From a virus, in the IMG/VR virus record IMGVR_UViG_3300025674_000030, positions 1 to 64,000 of that record: a DNA stretch of 64,000 nt, one strand, 5' to 3'. A program made the position numbers and the translations under genes. Positions 17,601-27,700 of this stretch are shown piece after piece; the stretch's first letter is position 1; every line of letters begins with the position of its first letter. The notes beneath the pieces were generated by a model. That model had not been told where the DNA came from, searched no databases, and worked only from the letters and a program-made list of their open reading frames with translations.

Positions 17601-20600
17601 GCGCTGGGCTTTTGGAGGGTAGAGCCTCGCCAGAGCAGATAGCCAAGCTTTGTGATAGTGCGAGAGATACTTTCAAAAACGATATAGAAGACTTAGCAAC
17701 GATTTTGAATGATGGTATACCAAACTACCTCAACAACAATATGCCCCCGATGATCTCGGATCCCGGTTGCAACAACGGTTTACTTCCATTCGAGCCAGAA
17801 GAGATAACAAAAGCAACCACTAAAACACTCGATGGTAATATGGAGCAGTTGAAGATTGCTTACACCTACGATATGATTGGTAATGGCCCGCTTGAAAGAA
17901 ACTGGGGTTTCATAAACATGGTGCTCTCTGATACAGAGGGCAATCCATATACTTCTCACTTGAGAAAGTCAGCCAACTCTGGTCGTATATTCAAAAAAGA
18001 TTTTGTTGATTTTTATGTTGATAGTGAATCCGAAGCAGATGAAGACACAAGATACACCAAGCTGTCACGACAACATGGTGCGTTCCCAATCAAAGTTGCA
18101 GACTGGCTTCAGGAAGAGATGCCAAGACAAATTGCTGCTGGAAGCTTCAACTCAAATAACGACGAGAGAGATAACCAAATCTTTACCAAATCATTTGAAG
18201 ATTTAAACTTTACTGGCCTATTTGGAGACGTTGACTTGCTGGCATTGCCAGATTACGGATACAACACCGATGTAAGCGCAGACTTCAACAACCAAAATGT
18301 TAAATTTAACAAAAAAGCCAGAAAGGCAAACCCAGATTTATCACTACAGTTTAGAGACAATGCTAAGGGTACAGGCATGTTCTCTTATGGATTTGAACTT
18401 GAACTATATCTCTCGGATATTGTGAAAGAGGATGGCGAATTTAAAAACAGACCCGACGATAACTGCCGCATTTTGATTAGAAATATAGTAAACACCAAAG
18501 CCAAGGTAAGTGCTGCTGATGGCTCTTATTCTGATAAAAACGAAGAATCAGAAAAAAGCTCCAAGAATGAAGAAGAGTCAATCTTACGTTGGAGAGCATA
18601 TGAATTCCTAGCTACAGATAATGGTCTTGATGGAATAGATATGACCGCTTATCCAAGATACTATGAGACTACTAGAAGAGCGAAAGGTAACATACCTCAA
18701 GTCTATCTCCTGCAAGATATTTTAGAGAAAAATGCTTCCGATTCGCTTCCAAGCCCTTCAGAAATCAAATCAACCCATGATCTCCTTATGAATTCTATTT
18801 TTCAGAGGTTTGCTCAAGAGATTTACAACAACGACTCTGCCTTTGTATATGGCGCCGCACTTGATGATTTGACCTATGAAGACATTGAATATCTCGACCC
18901 CAATACTGGTGAGCTTTATGAAGACTCTGATTACACCAATGAGGACGCAATACTTGGCGTTAGTAGAGACCAGTTTGTGAATGGTGATGATGCAAGGGTG
19001 ATTTATCTTGATCCTGCTAAATTTGGTGGCAACTATATCAATCCACCACTGTATATCAAGCCTGTGAAAAATGATGGCTGGCTTGGGATGATCGATGTGA
19101 TGTTCCCAGAAATAGGGCCATGTAAGCCCTATAGGGCAGATTTAGTAGATTTTGGCTCCATTCAGCAGAGAATCAATGAGTCTTACGGTTCGATACCGGA
19201 AGATGAGAGGCTTAGAACTGACCCTGATTGTGTAAGAGAGGAGCCTTATAACAGAATTCTAGAACGTCCGTCGAAGGCTGGTATCGAAGGGCTCATTAGT
19301 GCGGCGGTAAGAATCTACTCAAGCCTTCACATACTAAAGGCTTTGGCCACCTATACCAAGTTTAAGCCCGACTTCAGTGAGACTTTTAGCAGAATCAATG
19401 CACAATATGTCATTGAAAAAATGGAAGAGGATTTTAAAGATGCTCAGCCAAGTGCGTTCTTTGAGTTCTTCAATCCATTCAAAGATCAGGAATTCTGGTA
19501 TGCTTTCTTGGAGCAGTCTGTTCAGACCTACGCCAGAAGGTACGCCAATGACCAACTACCAGATCCGCCTGCGGCAGTCGTTGATGCGCTAACAAGAATA
19601 GAAGAAGTCATCAAAAAGCACAGAAACATCTATAAAGATACCTACAACACCAAGGATGGTAGAACCATTATTGGGCTAAGAGATGCCAAAAAGATTGGCG
19701 ATGCATCGTTTCTACAAAGCTTGAAAAACTACAGAGCAGACAAGAACCTTGAGGTTGTTCAGGAAACCGAGGCAGATGCAAAAATTATTTTACAAGAACT
19801 GGTCATCGAAGAGCTTAACTATATGGGCGATGTGTTCATAAAGAATCTAGAGGGAACATCGTTCGCTAATAATGATATGATATCAAGTTTGCCCAAGTTC
19901 CTGCTCGAATCTTTGACTGAAGGCTCTAGCCTTGACATAGATAAAGAAATAAAGCAAGAAGTAGTAGATTTGGAAACAGAAGGGGAAGATCTTTACACAA
20001 GTGGTGGAGAGCTTATAACCTTGGACGGCGAAGATTATGTTGGTTATTATCATGTTCATGTTGATGAAGATGGTGAGTCGGTATATATGGAGGGCTCCTA
20101 TCATTCTGAAGAAGACCACGACATTCTTGTGGTTTCTGCGAAGAAAATAATTGTACCCATTGGTGATATTTCTTGGCGAGGAGAAGCACCCGAGCCAAAT
20201 ATTGCCAAGCCATTTAAGCTTGAAAAGTACATAAGACTTGGAGATCAATTCTATTCTAGTAACCAAGCAGCTAGAGACGAACTGAACAGGAGAACTACCA
20301 CCCCTGAGCAAACAAACATTTCTGATTTGTTCCCCGGCACTATGGAGCTTGTGTACGATGAAAACGGGGTAGAGATAGGGATTACTGGCGAGCTTGGTGC
20401 GCGCTACGGACTTGAGTTTTCTATTGCCGAAGGTGTGTTGGCTAGGGTGGAAGTTGATGTTTTGGATTTGCCAGTCTCCCAGTTCCAGTTCTTAGAAGAT
20501 AACTCCAAGCTGCTCCTTTGTTTGGTTAACAACTTGCTGGATGATCCAGATTTTAATGCAGTTGTAAAGTATATCTTCCCACTTAGCAAGGTTCTTTCTA

Positions 20601-21070
20601 CCCTTTCTATCTACAATGATTTGGCTTTTGTCCCATCTATCGGAGAGAGGGTTGTAGAAACTGGCGAGGGCGATCCGCCCGGTAGATTCATCATATCGAC
20701 AGACAACGGTGATGGTACATACTCCACACAGCTTAGACCCGGCGCCGAAGGCTGGCTTACTGCGGAGGATAGAGATCCCGGCTTCTTTGCTGGTAATGGC
20801 TTCTTTATGTTGCATTATGACAAATGGGATCAGAATATCTTAACCAAATCAAAGTTTAGAATCAAAAAGCTATTTAAGGGCTTCTACAACTCAAGAGATT
20901 TCGATCCAGATGGAGAGGACGCAAACTCACCCGGTGAGGCATTTTTGGCAAGCTTGAGGGCATCATTTAAGCCAGCAACCGGCCAAAGACTACTTCCATG
21001 GTGGAAGAGGAGAATGTTGAGGACCAATCCGTTTAATGCAGACGGCGCACTCTGTGATAAAAAAGACTAG
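14696..21070 (+). CDS. Giant virion protein (2124 aa), probable tail/baseplate component
   Basis: Starts at ATG 14696 after a purine-rich AAAAGAGTAAAAG. The product is mostly acidic and soluble, with a very acidic stretch near residues 155–172 (EDEEPEDDEAEEADGED). A markedly hydrophobic/basic helical segment lies near residues 760–815 (LFQIIKIELQKLVVRIIVKL, then IVKICELIGNAICKALEAVG). The rest alternates helical and β-rich parts and no family is recognised. It lies between hub/spike genes and gp25. A tape-measure protein or an oversized hub or wedge protein is possible, and the hydrophobic segment would suit membrane insertion during DNA entry. Size alone makes it one of the largest virion proteins here. 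Confidence 0.65.
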   Translation: MAESKFLKYQDKNRDFLIDVCEVDLPPPEEQVCKDCVPNPKALIPNWKTFEDLTPFLNEKICQYQIAITTPETSTGASLDSTELEAQEALQELYAQYSEEAIEAFLEYYQKAVNDPNLLKMRESIDYRDYDLDARPLSHLKLLYSFPFEILSSLEDEEPEDDEAEEADGEDIVVEFGATRMNPDLIRVRKALNLYARYEKVYRFTDGGSLRFLEAGGLFNLENYGDAGLVAGSSITSNLIPQLDAFLNEKGFNIPGVGGLSGIFEDKVTKIEFTFTPQYRVKKLRIYTQTCGEKPVVIKKLKRLNKKPSWRDRTAVAYFAQMKKMERDLTARVPKPWLEFVKEYTYPEIESVTNAGYNNTDPENSVTSCIASNLEAEGKQLGQDILDDVFGIGDAIALQFHKALCNEDYQEMIEQKIKFGQIPSEALLVSAQGRDVDQIDAARFSPTGKQGEVNKNIGAFAIEQAFRELDERDQVFSNFCALLLSGTVGGGDLTRQLDLLWANGLDKIRVCGLFDLMLDAIQCLFKGLTLEEALASMLQAALKAMSIENFGDLFVGLPPDKQQELDELVQRKLASGDIFRPDSQQQRVSDESAKGENARIDVDEDPSLFGNIRFNKPWENPELVSEQNEKLLRENSYSSESPTGIPPANTRKSDVGDATARAQLQNVGSELNPALIMDAYASALIEVYSENLLDLLDILNRFPGAQIISKIIALIDCPIPPIFDPSLMDFLKDIELPFCRNTQHIGLPRLENPFAYLPKLKDLFRLLFQIIKIELQKLVVRIIVKLIVKICELIGNAICKALEAVGDIAAALPAIATGRSTFKDVIRETICGPDTDEERIDDTIVDMFQKMGAGGAAFADRAAVMSFAEDISATTSRRELTDAVLGNPSETFLSVMQSLIEFEHPQFAEAFNNRENISSFFGNIGNLMPTDAKQALRDFSAGLSEDDQLPANPTLCATAEQVEDFCNLRAGLLEGRASPEQIAKLCDSARDTFKNDIEDLATILNDGIPNYLNNNMPPMISDPGCNNGLLPFEPEEITKATTKTLDGNMEQLKIAYTYDMIGNGPLERNWGFINMVLSDTEGNPYTSHLRKSANSGRIFKKDFVDFYVDSESEADEDTRYTKLSRQHGAFPIKVADWLQEEMPRQIAAGSFNSNNDERDNQIFTKSFEDLNFTGLFGDVDLLALPDYGYNTDVSADFNNQNVKFNKKARKANPDLSLQFRDNAKGTGMFSYGFELELYLSDIVKEDGEFKNRPDDNCRILIRNIVNTKAKVSAADGSYSDKNEESEKSSKNEEESILRWRAYEFLATDNGLDGIDMTAYPRYYETTRRAKGNIPQVYLLQDILEKNASDSLPSPSEIKSTHDLLMNSIFQRFAQEIYNNDSAFVYGAALDDLTYEDIEYLDPNTGELYEDSDYTNEDAILGVSRDQFVNGDDARVIYLDPAKFGGNYINPPLYIKPVKNDGWLGMIDVMFPEIGPCKPYRADLVDFGSIQQRINESYGSIPEDERLRTDPDCVREEPYNRILERPSKAGIEGLISAAVRIYSSLHILKALATYTKFKPDFSETFSRINAQYVIEKMEEDFKDAQPSAFFEFFNPFKDQEFWYAFLEQSVQTYARRYANDQLPDPPAAVVDALTRIEEVIKKHRNIYKDTYNTKDGRTIIGLRDAKKIGDASFLQSLKNYRADKNLEVVQETEADAKIILQELVIEELNYMGDVFIKNLEGTSFANNDMISSLPKFLLESLTEGSSLDIDKEIKQEVVDLETEGEDLYTSGGELITLDGEDYVGYYHVHVDEDGESVYMEGSYHSEEDHDILVVSAKKIIVPIGDISWRGEAPEPNIAKPFKLEKYIRLGDQFYSSNQAARDELNRRTTTPEQTNISDLFPGTMELVYDENGVEIGITGELGARYGLEFSIAEGVLARVEVDVLDLPVSQFQFLEDNSKLLLCLVNNLLDDPDFNAVVKYIFPLSKVLSTLSIYNDLAFVPSIGERVVETGEGDPPGRFIISTDNGDGTYSTQLRPGAEGWLTAEDRDPGFFAGNGFFMLHYDKWDQNILTKSKFRIKKLFKGFYNSRDFDPDGEDANSPGEAFLASLRASFKPATGQRLLPWWKRRMLRTNPFNADGALCDKKD

Positions 21071-21075
21071 TAGGT

Positions 21076-21085
21076 AGTATTTATA
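21076..21085 (+). promoter_or_regulatory. Candidate late promoter element
   Basis: AGTATTTATA ends 12 nt before the gp25 start, upstream of GGGAGG. It resembles the ACTATTTATT element found before other structural genes in this window and distantly the T4 late box TATAAATA. Support is pattern recurrence only. Confidence 0.3.
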
Positions 21086-21097
21086 GGGAGGGTTGAT

Positions 21098-21466
21098 ATG
21101 TCTTCAATAGCAGTTAGGTTGCCTTTATCTCTAGATGACACCGATGGCTTTGGTATGCTTAAGACCATTAGAGATACAATAAGGCAAAATTTAAAAATGC
21201 TCATATTGACTGAGCCCGGCGAAAGAATCATGGAGCCACAATTTGGGGTTGGCATGAAGAGGTATTTATTTGAAAATTTCTCTGATGATGTTTATTCTCA
21301 AATTGATGCAAGAATAAGAGAGCAGGTATCAATCTATATACCCGATATTGCTATAAGAAGAATCAATTTCTATCTAATAGAACCAGACTCAAACAATATT
21401 TCATTCAGACTGGAGTATTCCATACCATCCATAGCAGTAACTGATTTATTAGAATTTACTATTTAA
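21098..21466 (+). CDS. 25: Baseplate wedge protein, gp25-like (P2 W / lysozyme-like fold)
   Basis: 122 aa, the usual size of the family. The typical features are VRLPLSLDDTDGFGML near the start, then IRQNLKMLILTEPGERIMEP, containing the L-L-x-T-x-P-G-E-R signature, and FGVGMKRYLFEN. gp25 joins the wedge to the sheath-initiating ring in contractile tails. Despite its 'lysozyme-like' name it is not thought to be an enzyme. It is preceded by GGGAGGGTTGAT. It is followed by the gp6/J gene, the conserved order W–J of contractile tails. Confidence 0.92.
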   Translation: MSSIAVRLPLSLDDTDGFGMLKTIRDTIRQNLKMLILTEPGERIMEPQFGVGMKRYLFENFSDDVYSQIDARIREQVSIYIPDIAIRRINFYLIEPDSNNISFRLEYSIPSIAVTDLLEFTI

Positions 21467-21467
21467 T
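21458..21467 (+). promoter_or_regulatory. Candidate late promoter element
   Basis: ACTATTTAAT overlaps the gp25 stop codon and lies 18 nt before the gp6 ATG. It shares the first eight bases of the ACTATTTATT element seen at two other gene starts. It also encodes the C-terminus of gp25, so chance is possible. Confidence 0.25.
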
Positions 21468-21485
21468 ACCAAGGAAAAACGCTAA

Positions 21486-23282
21486 ATGCCACAAGATCCA
21501 AAAAAGAAAATACCCATAAATTATACTAACAGAGAATTTGACGGTATTCGTAACGATCTTGAGCAAATTGCAGAAAGGTTTTATCCCGACACCTTCCAAG
21601 ATTTTAGTGAAGCCTCTTTCGGCTCGATAGTCTTGGACTCAATAGCGTATGTTGGTGATCAGCTTTCTTTCTATCTCGACTACAATGTTAATGAGATGTT
21701 CTTAGACACATCTTTTCAGCTAACAAACGTTTTGAGGCATGGAAGGATTATGGGCTACAAAAACCAAGGTAGACCATCCACCTATGGTGTTGTCTCGCTC
21801 TATATTAGAGTTCCCGCTTCCACCGTTGGTCTTGGACCAGACACACGCTATCTACCAGTCTTAAAAAGAGGAAGCAGATTCACCTCTCAATCTGGTCTCA
21901 ATTTTGTCTTAACAGATAACGTGGACTTCTCAGATCCAAAAAACGAAACTGTTGTTGCGAATGTTGACTCTACAACAGGCGCCCCAACCTTCTTTGCAGT
22001 CAAAGCATACGGCAATGTTGTCTCTGGCTTCTTTAAGAGAGATACTGTAGAAGTTGGAGACTTTGAAAGATTTAAGTTACTAGAGGTTCAGTCTGCAAAC
22101 GTTGCAGAGATCATCTCTGTTACTGACTCTGGGGGCAATGAATATTACGAAGTTGAGAACCTATCTCAAGATATCATTTACAAAGAAATACCGAATAACA
22201 ACTTTAGAGAAGAAAATGCCCCTTCTGTCATGAAGCCATTTTTAGTATCTAGAAAGTTTGTGTCTTTTACTGAAAGAAGTAGAACTTTCATACAATTTGG
22301 CTCCGGTAATCCAAACGAAACAGACGTTGTTGCTGAGCCACAAAAGGTAGCTTTAGATATCTTTGGCAAATCTTACGTGACTGATACAACGTTCGACCCA
22401 ACCAAACTAACAAAAAACCAAAATTTTGGAGTCGTACCCTCCAACACAACCCTTGAGATTATCTATAGAGTTACCAATCCATCAAACTCTAACACAGCAG
22501 TTGGTAATCTAAGAAGCGTATCGAATGCAAGATTTGATTTTGAAAATAGAACAAGCCTTCTATCGTCAAGAGTGGAAGCAGTAATCAATTCTTTAGAGGT
22601 TTCTAATGAAAAGCCTATTACTGGAGACGTTTCACTGCCTTCTACTGGCGAAGTAAAGAGAAGAATATATGATTCGTTCTCGACTCAAAACAGAGCAGTA
22701 ACTCAGGTTGATTACGAAAACTTGGCTTACAGAATGCCAGTAAAATATGGCTCTATCAAAAGGTGCTCAGTCCAGAAGGATCCTGATTCTCAAAAAAGAA
22801 ACCTGAATATGTATGTTGTTTCTGAAGACTCTTTCGGAAAACTGACTCTATCAAGCGATACGATCAAGAAAAATCTAAAAGTTTGGCTAAACCAGCACAG
22901 GATGATTAACGACACGGTTGATATTATTGATCCATTTATCCTAAATGTGGGTGTAAACTTTGTGGTATCTTCTAAACAAGGTGTCAACAAGTTTGATTTA
23001 TTGGAGAGATGTGTTGCTGCACTTGGGGCAAAATTTGGACAGCCGTATTACATTGGAGAGGACATAAATATTTCTGAAATGTATCAAGAGTTGGGAAAAA
23101 TCAGCGGTGTACACGAAGTAATCAACATTAAGATTGTTAGCCAAGTAGGCTCAAACTATAGCGGTAGTTCGATAGATATCAACCAAAATCTTTCTCCAGA
23201 TGGAACCAAGATTATTATTCCAAAGAATGCCGTTGTCGAAATCAAATACCCAGATGTGGATATAAAGGGGCAAGTTAGATAA
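21486..23282 (+). CDS. 6: Baseplate wedge protein, gp6/J-like
   Basis: 598-aa protein with the N-terminal block typical of T4 gp6: NYTNREFDGIRNDLEQ, then a 'SFGSIVLDSIAYVGDQLSFY' segment and YNVNEMFLDTSF. The C-terminal half (INSLEVSNEKPITGD, then VTQVDYENLAYRMPVKYGSI) matches the Baseplate_J core shared with phage P2 J and Mu gp47. gp6 forms the inner ring that ties wedges together around the hub. AAGGAAAAACGCTAA precedes the ATG. Length is close to T4 gp6 (660 aa). The following gene starts on its last base pair. Confidence 0.9.
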   Translation: MPQDPKKKIPINYTNREFDGIRNDLEQIAERFYPDTFQDFSEASFGSIVLDSIAYVGDQLSFYLDYNVNEMFLDTSFQLTNVLRHGRIMGYKNQGRPSTYGVVSLYIRVPASTVGLGPDTRYLPVLKRGSRFTSQSGLNFVLTDNVDFSDPKNETVVANVDSTTGAPTFFAVKAYGNVVSGFFKRDTVEVGDFERFKLLEVQSANVAEIISVTDSGGNEYYEVENLSQDIIYKEIPNNNFREENAPSVMKPFLVSRKFVSFTERSRTFIQFGSGNPNETDVVAEPQKVALDIFGKSYVTDTTFDPTKLTKNQNFGVVPSNTTLEIIYRVTNPSNSNTAVGNLRSVSNARFDFENRTSLLSSRVEAVINSLEVSNEKPITGDVSLPSTGEVKRRIYDSFSTQNRAVTQVDYENLAYRMPVKYGSIKRCSVQKDPDSQKRNLNMYVVSEDSFGKLTLSSDTIKKNLKVWLNQHRMINDTVDIIDPFILNVGVNFVVSSKQGVNKFDLLERCVAALGAKFGQPYYIGEDINISEMYQELGKISGVHEVINIKIVSQVGSNYSGSSIDINQNLSPDGTKIIIPKNAVVEIKYPDVDIKGQVR

Positions 23283-24700
23283 TGGCTATTAGACGCTACG
23301 TTGCAAACGCAGATAACACTATTTCAAATGCTTACAAAGAAAACCTGCGAACCCGCGCTACTGGCTCAAACATGGGCCAAGCAGATGTTAGTGAGGTTTT
23401 TTCGATTTATGCTAGACAGTCTACATCATCAGCAGAGCTTTCCCGTGTTTTAACACAGTTTGATGTATCTGCGATCTCATCCGATAGAACTGCTGGCATT
23501 ATACCTACATCTGGAAGTGTAAGCTTTTATCTACGTCTATTTAACGCAGAAACCTCTAAGACGGTTCCGAAAAACTTTGTAATAGTTGCACAAGCGATAT
23601 CAAAATCATGGACAGAGGGTGATGGTCTAGACCTTGAAAACTACAAAGATGTGGGTGCCTCTAACTGGATCTCAGCCTCTTCAACAACAGCGTGGGATTC
23701 GGCTGGCGGTGATTATCATGCATCACCGACTTTTACACAAACTTTCTCTACTGGTCTTGAAGATTTAGAAATAGATATTTCCTCTCTTGTGGAGCAATGG
23801 ATTGCTGGTACAAAAGACAACTACGGCATTGGTATTCGCCTTACTTCTTCTCTCGAAACTGCCCAAACTTCTTATTACACTAAGCGCTTTTTTGCCAGAG
23901 GAACACAATACTTCTTCAAGAAGCCTGTTATTGAAGCTCGTTGGAATTCTTCAAACCAAGATGATAGAGGAAACTTTTACATGTCGTCCTCCTTGGCCCC
24001 AGCAGCCGATAACTTAAACACGCTCTATCTTTACAACTATGTTCGTGGGCAGCTAACCAATATTCCAGCAATTGGGACAGGTGAGATATATGTTGATTTG
24101 TATGAAACCCTTGGTGGTACCGCATTGACACAGGCTATAAACACTCCCGCAACCGGCGGCTATGTCTCTACTGGAATCTATTCTTGCTCAGTGTGTTTAA
24201 CTGGTACCTACACAACCTTGCGTGACGTTTGGTATTCTGGTAGCACTCAATACTTTACTGGAACTATCTCTCCAGAAACTTTTGCTGCTGCTGCCGTATC
24301 TACCGGGAATAACCGCTATATTACCAAGATCAAGAATCTTAGAAACAAATACTTCTCTGAAGAAGAAGCGCGCTTCAACGTCTATGTCCGAAGCAAAAAC
24401 TGGTCCCCAACTATTTACACAGTAGCGTCAAGTGAGATAGAAAATACTATTATTCCAAGTGCGTCTTACAGAGTTTATAGGGTTTTGGATGGCTACAATG
24501 TACTACCACACGGCACAGGATCAGACCTACAAACACTACTCTCTTACGATGTATCAGGAAACTATTTCAATCTTGACATGTCCTTGCTTGAGCCCGGCTA
24601 CGAATATGGCATCAAGTTCGCGTTCTACGACTCTCAGAGGCAGAGTTGGATTGAGCAAGATCAAAAGTTCCTATTCAGAGTAGAAGAATATGAGTATTAA
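23282..24700 (+). CDS. Virion protein with DNRLRE-like β-sandwich
   Basis: 472 aa, ATG overlapping the gp6 stop (TAATG). Residues 1–215 have the pattern of the DNRLRE domain: LTQFDVSAIS, GSVSFYLRLFNA, a W-rich acidic stretch (SKSWTEGDGLDLENY), then DISSLVEQWIAGTKDNYGI. That domain is known from bacterial surface and secreted proteins. The C-terminal part is β-rich and ends in FRVEEYEY. In a baseplate operon between gp6 and the gpI-like giant, it is probably a structural wedge or fibre-attachment protein that has recruited a β-sandwich module. The domain call is from pattern only. Confidence 0.55.
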   Translation: MAIRRYVANADNTISNAYKENLRTRATGSNMGQADVSEVFSIYARQSTSSAELSRVLTQFDVSAISSDRTAGIIPTSGSVSFYLRLFNAETSKTVPKNFVIVAQAISKSWTEGDGLDLENYKDVGASNWISASSTTAWDSAGGDYHASPTFTQTFSTGLEDLEIDISSLVEQWIAGTKDNYGIGIRLTSSLETAQTSYYTKRFFARGTQYFFKKPVIEARWNSSNQDDRGNFYMSSSLAPAADNLNTLYLYNYVRGQLTNIPAIGTGEIYVDLYETLGGTALTQAINTPATGGYVSTGIYSCSVCLTGTYTTLRDVWYSGSTQYFTGTISPETFAAAAVSTGNNRYITKIKNLRNKYFSEEEARFNVYVRSKNWSPTIYTVASSEIENTIIPSASYRVYRVLDGYNVLPHGTGSDLQTLLSYDVSGNYFNLDMSLLEPGYEYGIKFAFYDSQRQSWIEQDQKFLFRVEEYEY

Positions 24701-27700
24701 AGACTTATTTGACAAGAAAAGAAATGATTTACCCCAGACCACCAATCAAGAAATGCTTGATAATGTGGAGTCTACGAACAATCTTATACAAAAGTCAGAG
24801 TTAAGAGAAACATTTGTACCTCAGATAGACTATTCTGAGCCTGAAAACTTTACAAAGTTTGGTTCTGCTCATCTTTACTATAAATCTGCAATAGAGAGGA
24901 TTTATGATTATTTCCCTTATGACGGCTCTGAGGCTGAGATAAATGCTTTCACAAACCAATCACTTCCTCATGAGAGGTATATCTTTGATAACCTTTACCC
25001 AAGAACAAATGGTTATGCCAACTTTGATGGCTCCTCTTACATCAATCTAAAGGGTGGCCCAAACGCAACGTCCTATACTACCCTTGGTGGTCTTTTTAGG
25101 GATGCTGGTTCTACAAAAAGAAGCCAAGCCAACCTTTACGAAACCAATGTTTATCAAACTGATAACAAGCCCTCTGATTATGGCTCAGGCACTAGAGAAT
25201 CAAATCTAAAGTGTGATTTCCAAACAGGTGTGACTGTTGAGTTTTGGTTGAAAGCCCCTGCGCCGTCTTCCAACACAAAGCAGACCATTTTTCATCTAAC
25301 CAATTCATCAGGTGGTGATGCTCTTACTATTTTCCTTTCTGGAACAACGGGCTCACCATTTCATGTTAGTATTGATGATTCTGCTACTTCCGTATTCTCA
25401 AATCAACAGCTTGGTTCAGCACCAACCACAAGTTCAATAGAGGACTGGAAACACTATGCTGTGTCCTTCAAGAGCGCAAGTGCCGGTGTTGAAACAAAGC
25501 TTTACGTCAATGGTGTGTTAGATTCTACAAACACTCTTGGCTCTACAGGAATCAACACACTCACGCAAAAGGGCACTATTGCTTACATAGCCTCTGGTTC
25601 TGTTGGCTATTTTTCTGGCTCTATGGATGAATTTAGGTTTTGGAAAACAGAAAGAAACGCTTTCCAGATTGGGACCAACTACTTTACCCAAGTTCGTGGC
25701 GGCGCAAATACTGATACCGCAAATAGCACCCTTGGGGTGTACTACAAGTTTAACGAAGGGACAACAGGTGATTCCGCGCTAGATGAGATTGTTCTCGATT
25801 ACGCTGGCAGAATAACCAATGGCACTTGGAACGGCACAGTATCCAGAACTCTAGAATCAGCGATCGTTGAAGCGGGCGCCGCCGCCACAGAATACCAAGA
25901 TCCAATAATTTACGATAGCCATCCATCTGTTGTTTCTTTGAAGAGCGATCTTGAATCAAAGGGCACTTTTTACGATAGTAACAATCCAACAAAGTTTATA
26001 AACTACTTTCCTTCTTGGGTTATTGAGGAGAGCGAAAATGATGATAAAAGCCAGCTTGAAATGGTGTCACACATCATTGGAACCTATTTTGATAAACTTT
26101 ATTTACAGATACAGTCTGTCACCCAGTTTAAGCAGCCATTATACACAAGTGCCTCCTACAAGCCACTGCCATTTGCAAGAAACCTTCCGCAGTCATTGGG
26201 TCTCTATACCCCTGAAATCTTCATAGATTCTGATATCATCAACACTGTAGCCAATAAGACAGAGGCTTTCAACTTTGAGGGAGACTTAGAAGATACAAAA
26301 AATCTAATCTATCTGAACTTATACAACAATTTATCTTCCATATTCAAGTCTAAGGGTACAGAAAAGTCAATCAAGGGGGTGTTGCGATGCTTCTATATTG
26401 ACGATCAGGTCATTAAGCTAAACACCTACAGCAACAAAGCAAGATATGAACTAAGAAATAACCTTGAGCAAACCACAAAGCTAAACAAATACATCAACTT
26501 TAACAAGCGCTCTGGTACTGGTGCGGTTATATTCCAAAAGCAAGACCCAGCAGACACAACCAATACTATCGGCTATATTTCAGGTTCTGAATCAGAGGGC
26601 TATGAGTTTGCATATGGCGCCACTGTAGAAGCTGACGTAACTTTTCCATATTTTAAAAATTCTATTGACGTTATAGACAGAGATTTTAACGAAGTTTCGT
26701 TGTTTGGTGTTGTTTCTGCAAGCGTGGATGCTCCAGACGACACAACTTTCTTTGGAACAGATAACACAAACTTTCAAATTTTTGCTGTAAGAGATCACAA
26801 GAAGTCAAAAAATGCTTACTTTAAGCTGACCTCCTCTATATCTCCGAACCCATTTCCAGAGATTACAAGTAGCGTTTTCTTTGATGTTTACAATAACCAA
26901 GATTGGAACCTATCTGTCTCGGTTGTTCCCAGCAAATCGGGTAGCTTAAAGTACGTCACTGGTTCAGGTGATTATTCGTATACTCTTAAATTTGAAGGGT
27001 ACAACACTCTTCTTGGTGATGTTCGTGATAGTTTCTCAATCGAAGAAACCCTAACCAAAACTCAAGGTGAAAACTTCTTAAAATCAGCTAAGAGAGTTTA
27101 CGCTGGTGCTTATAGGCAAAACCTAACTGGCTCACTAATCAACGAAAGCGATGTGCTTGTATCTGGGGTTCGCTACTGGCTCCGAAGTATTGACTTTGAT
27201 TCCAAAAAGCAACACGCTTTAGACTTTGATAATGTTGGTAGAACCGACAGTTATCAGAATCTATCTGTTCTTGATTCACAAACCAAAAATCTCGATGTTT
27301 TGAACAAAGACACTCTAGCGCTTAGTTGGGAATTTGGTAATCTTACCGGCTCCGATTCTGGTGGCAATTTTTATATCACCGATTATAGCTCTGGATCAGC
27401 CCTTGTTAGAGATAACTATGGCTGGGTAGGCAGTATATCGGGCTACCAGCACTCTGGCTATGGTTATGGATTTGCAACCTCCTCCGCAGACGCGATAGAA
27501 GAAAAGAGACTAAATGTATTTAAGTTTGTAGATCCAGAGAGAACTATATCATCGGACATGATCACCCTTGTTGATGATGCCTTGGAGCTATACGGGGTAC
27601 CAGAAGATGTTGTTAGCTACCACCATACTCTAGAAAAGAGTATGTATAGTGCCATCTCTGATGAAATGCTTAAGTTTTTCGCAGGCGCAGCAGATTTCAA

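Noticed and set aside
19883-20311. 142-codon minus-strand frame
   Set aside because: Fully inside the 2124-aa protein gene, low-quality hydrophobic/aromatic sequence, no start signal. No minus-strand gene in the window is convincing.
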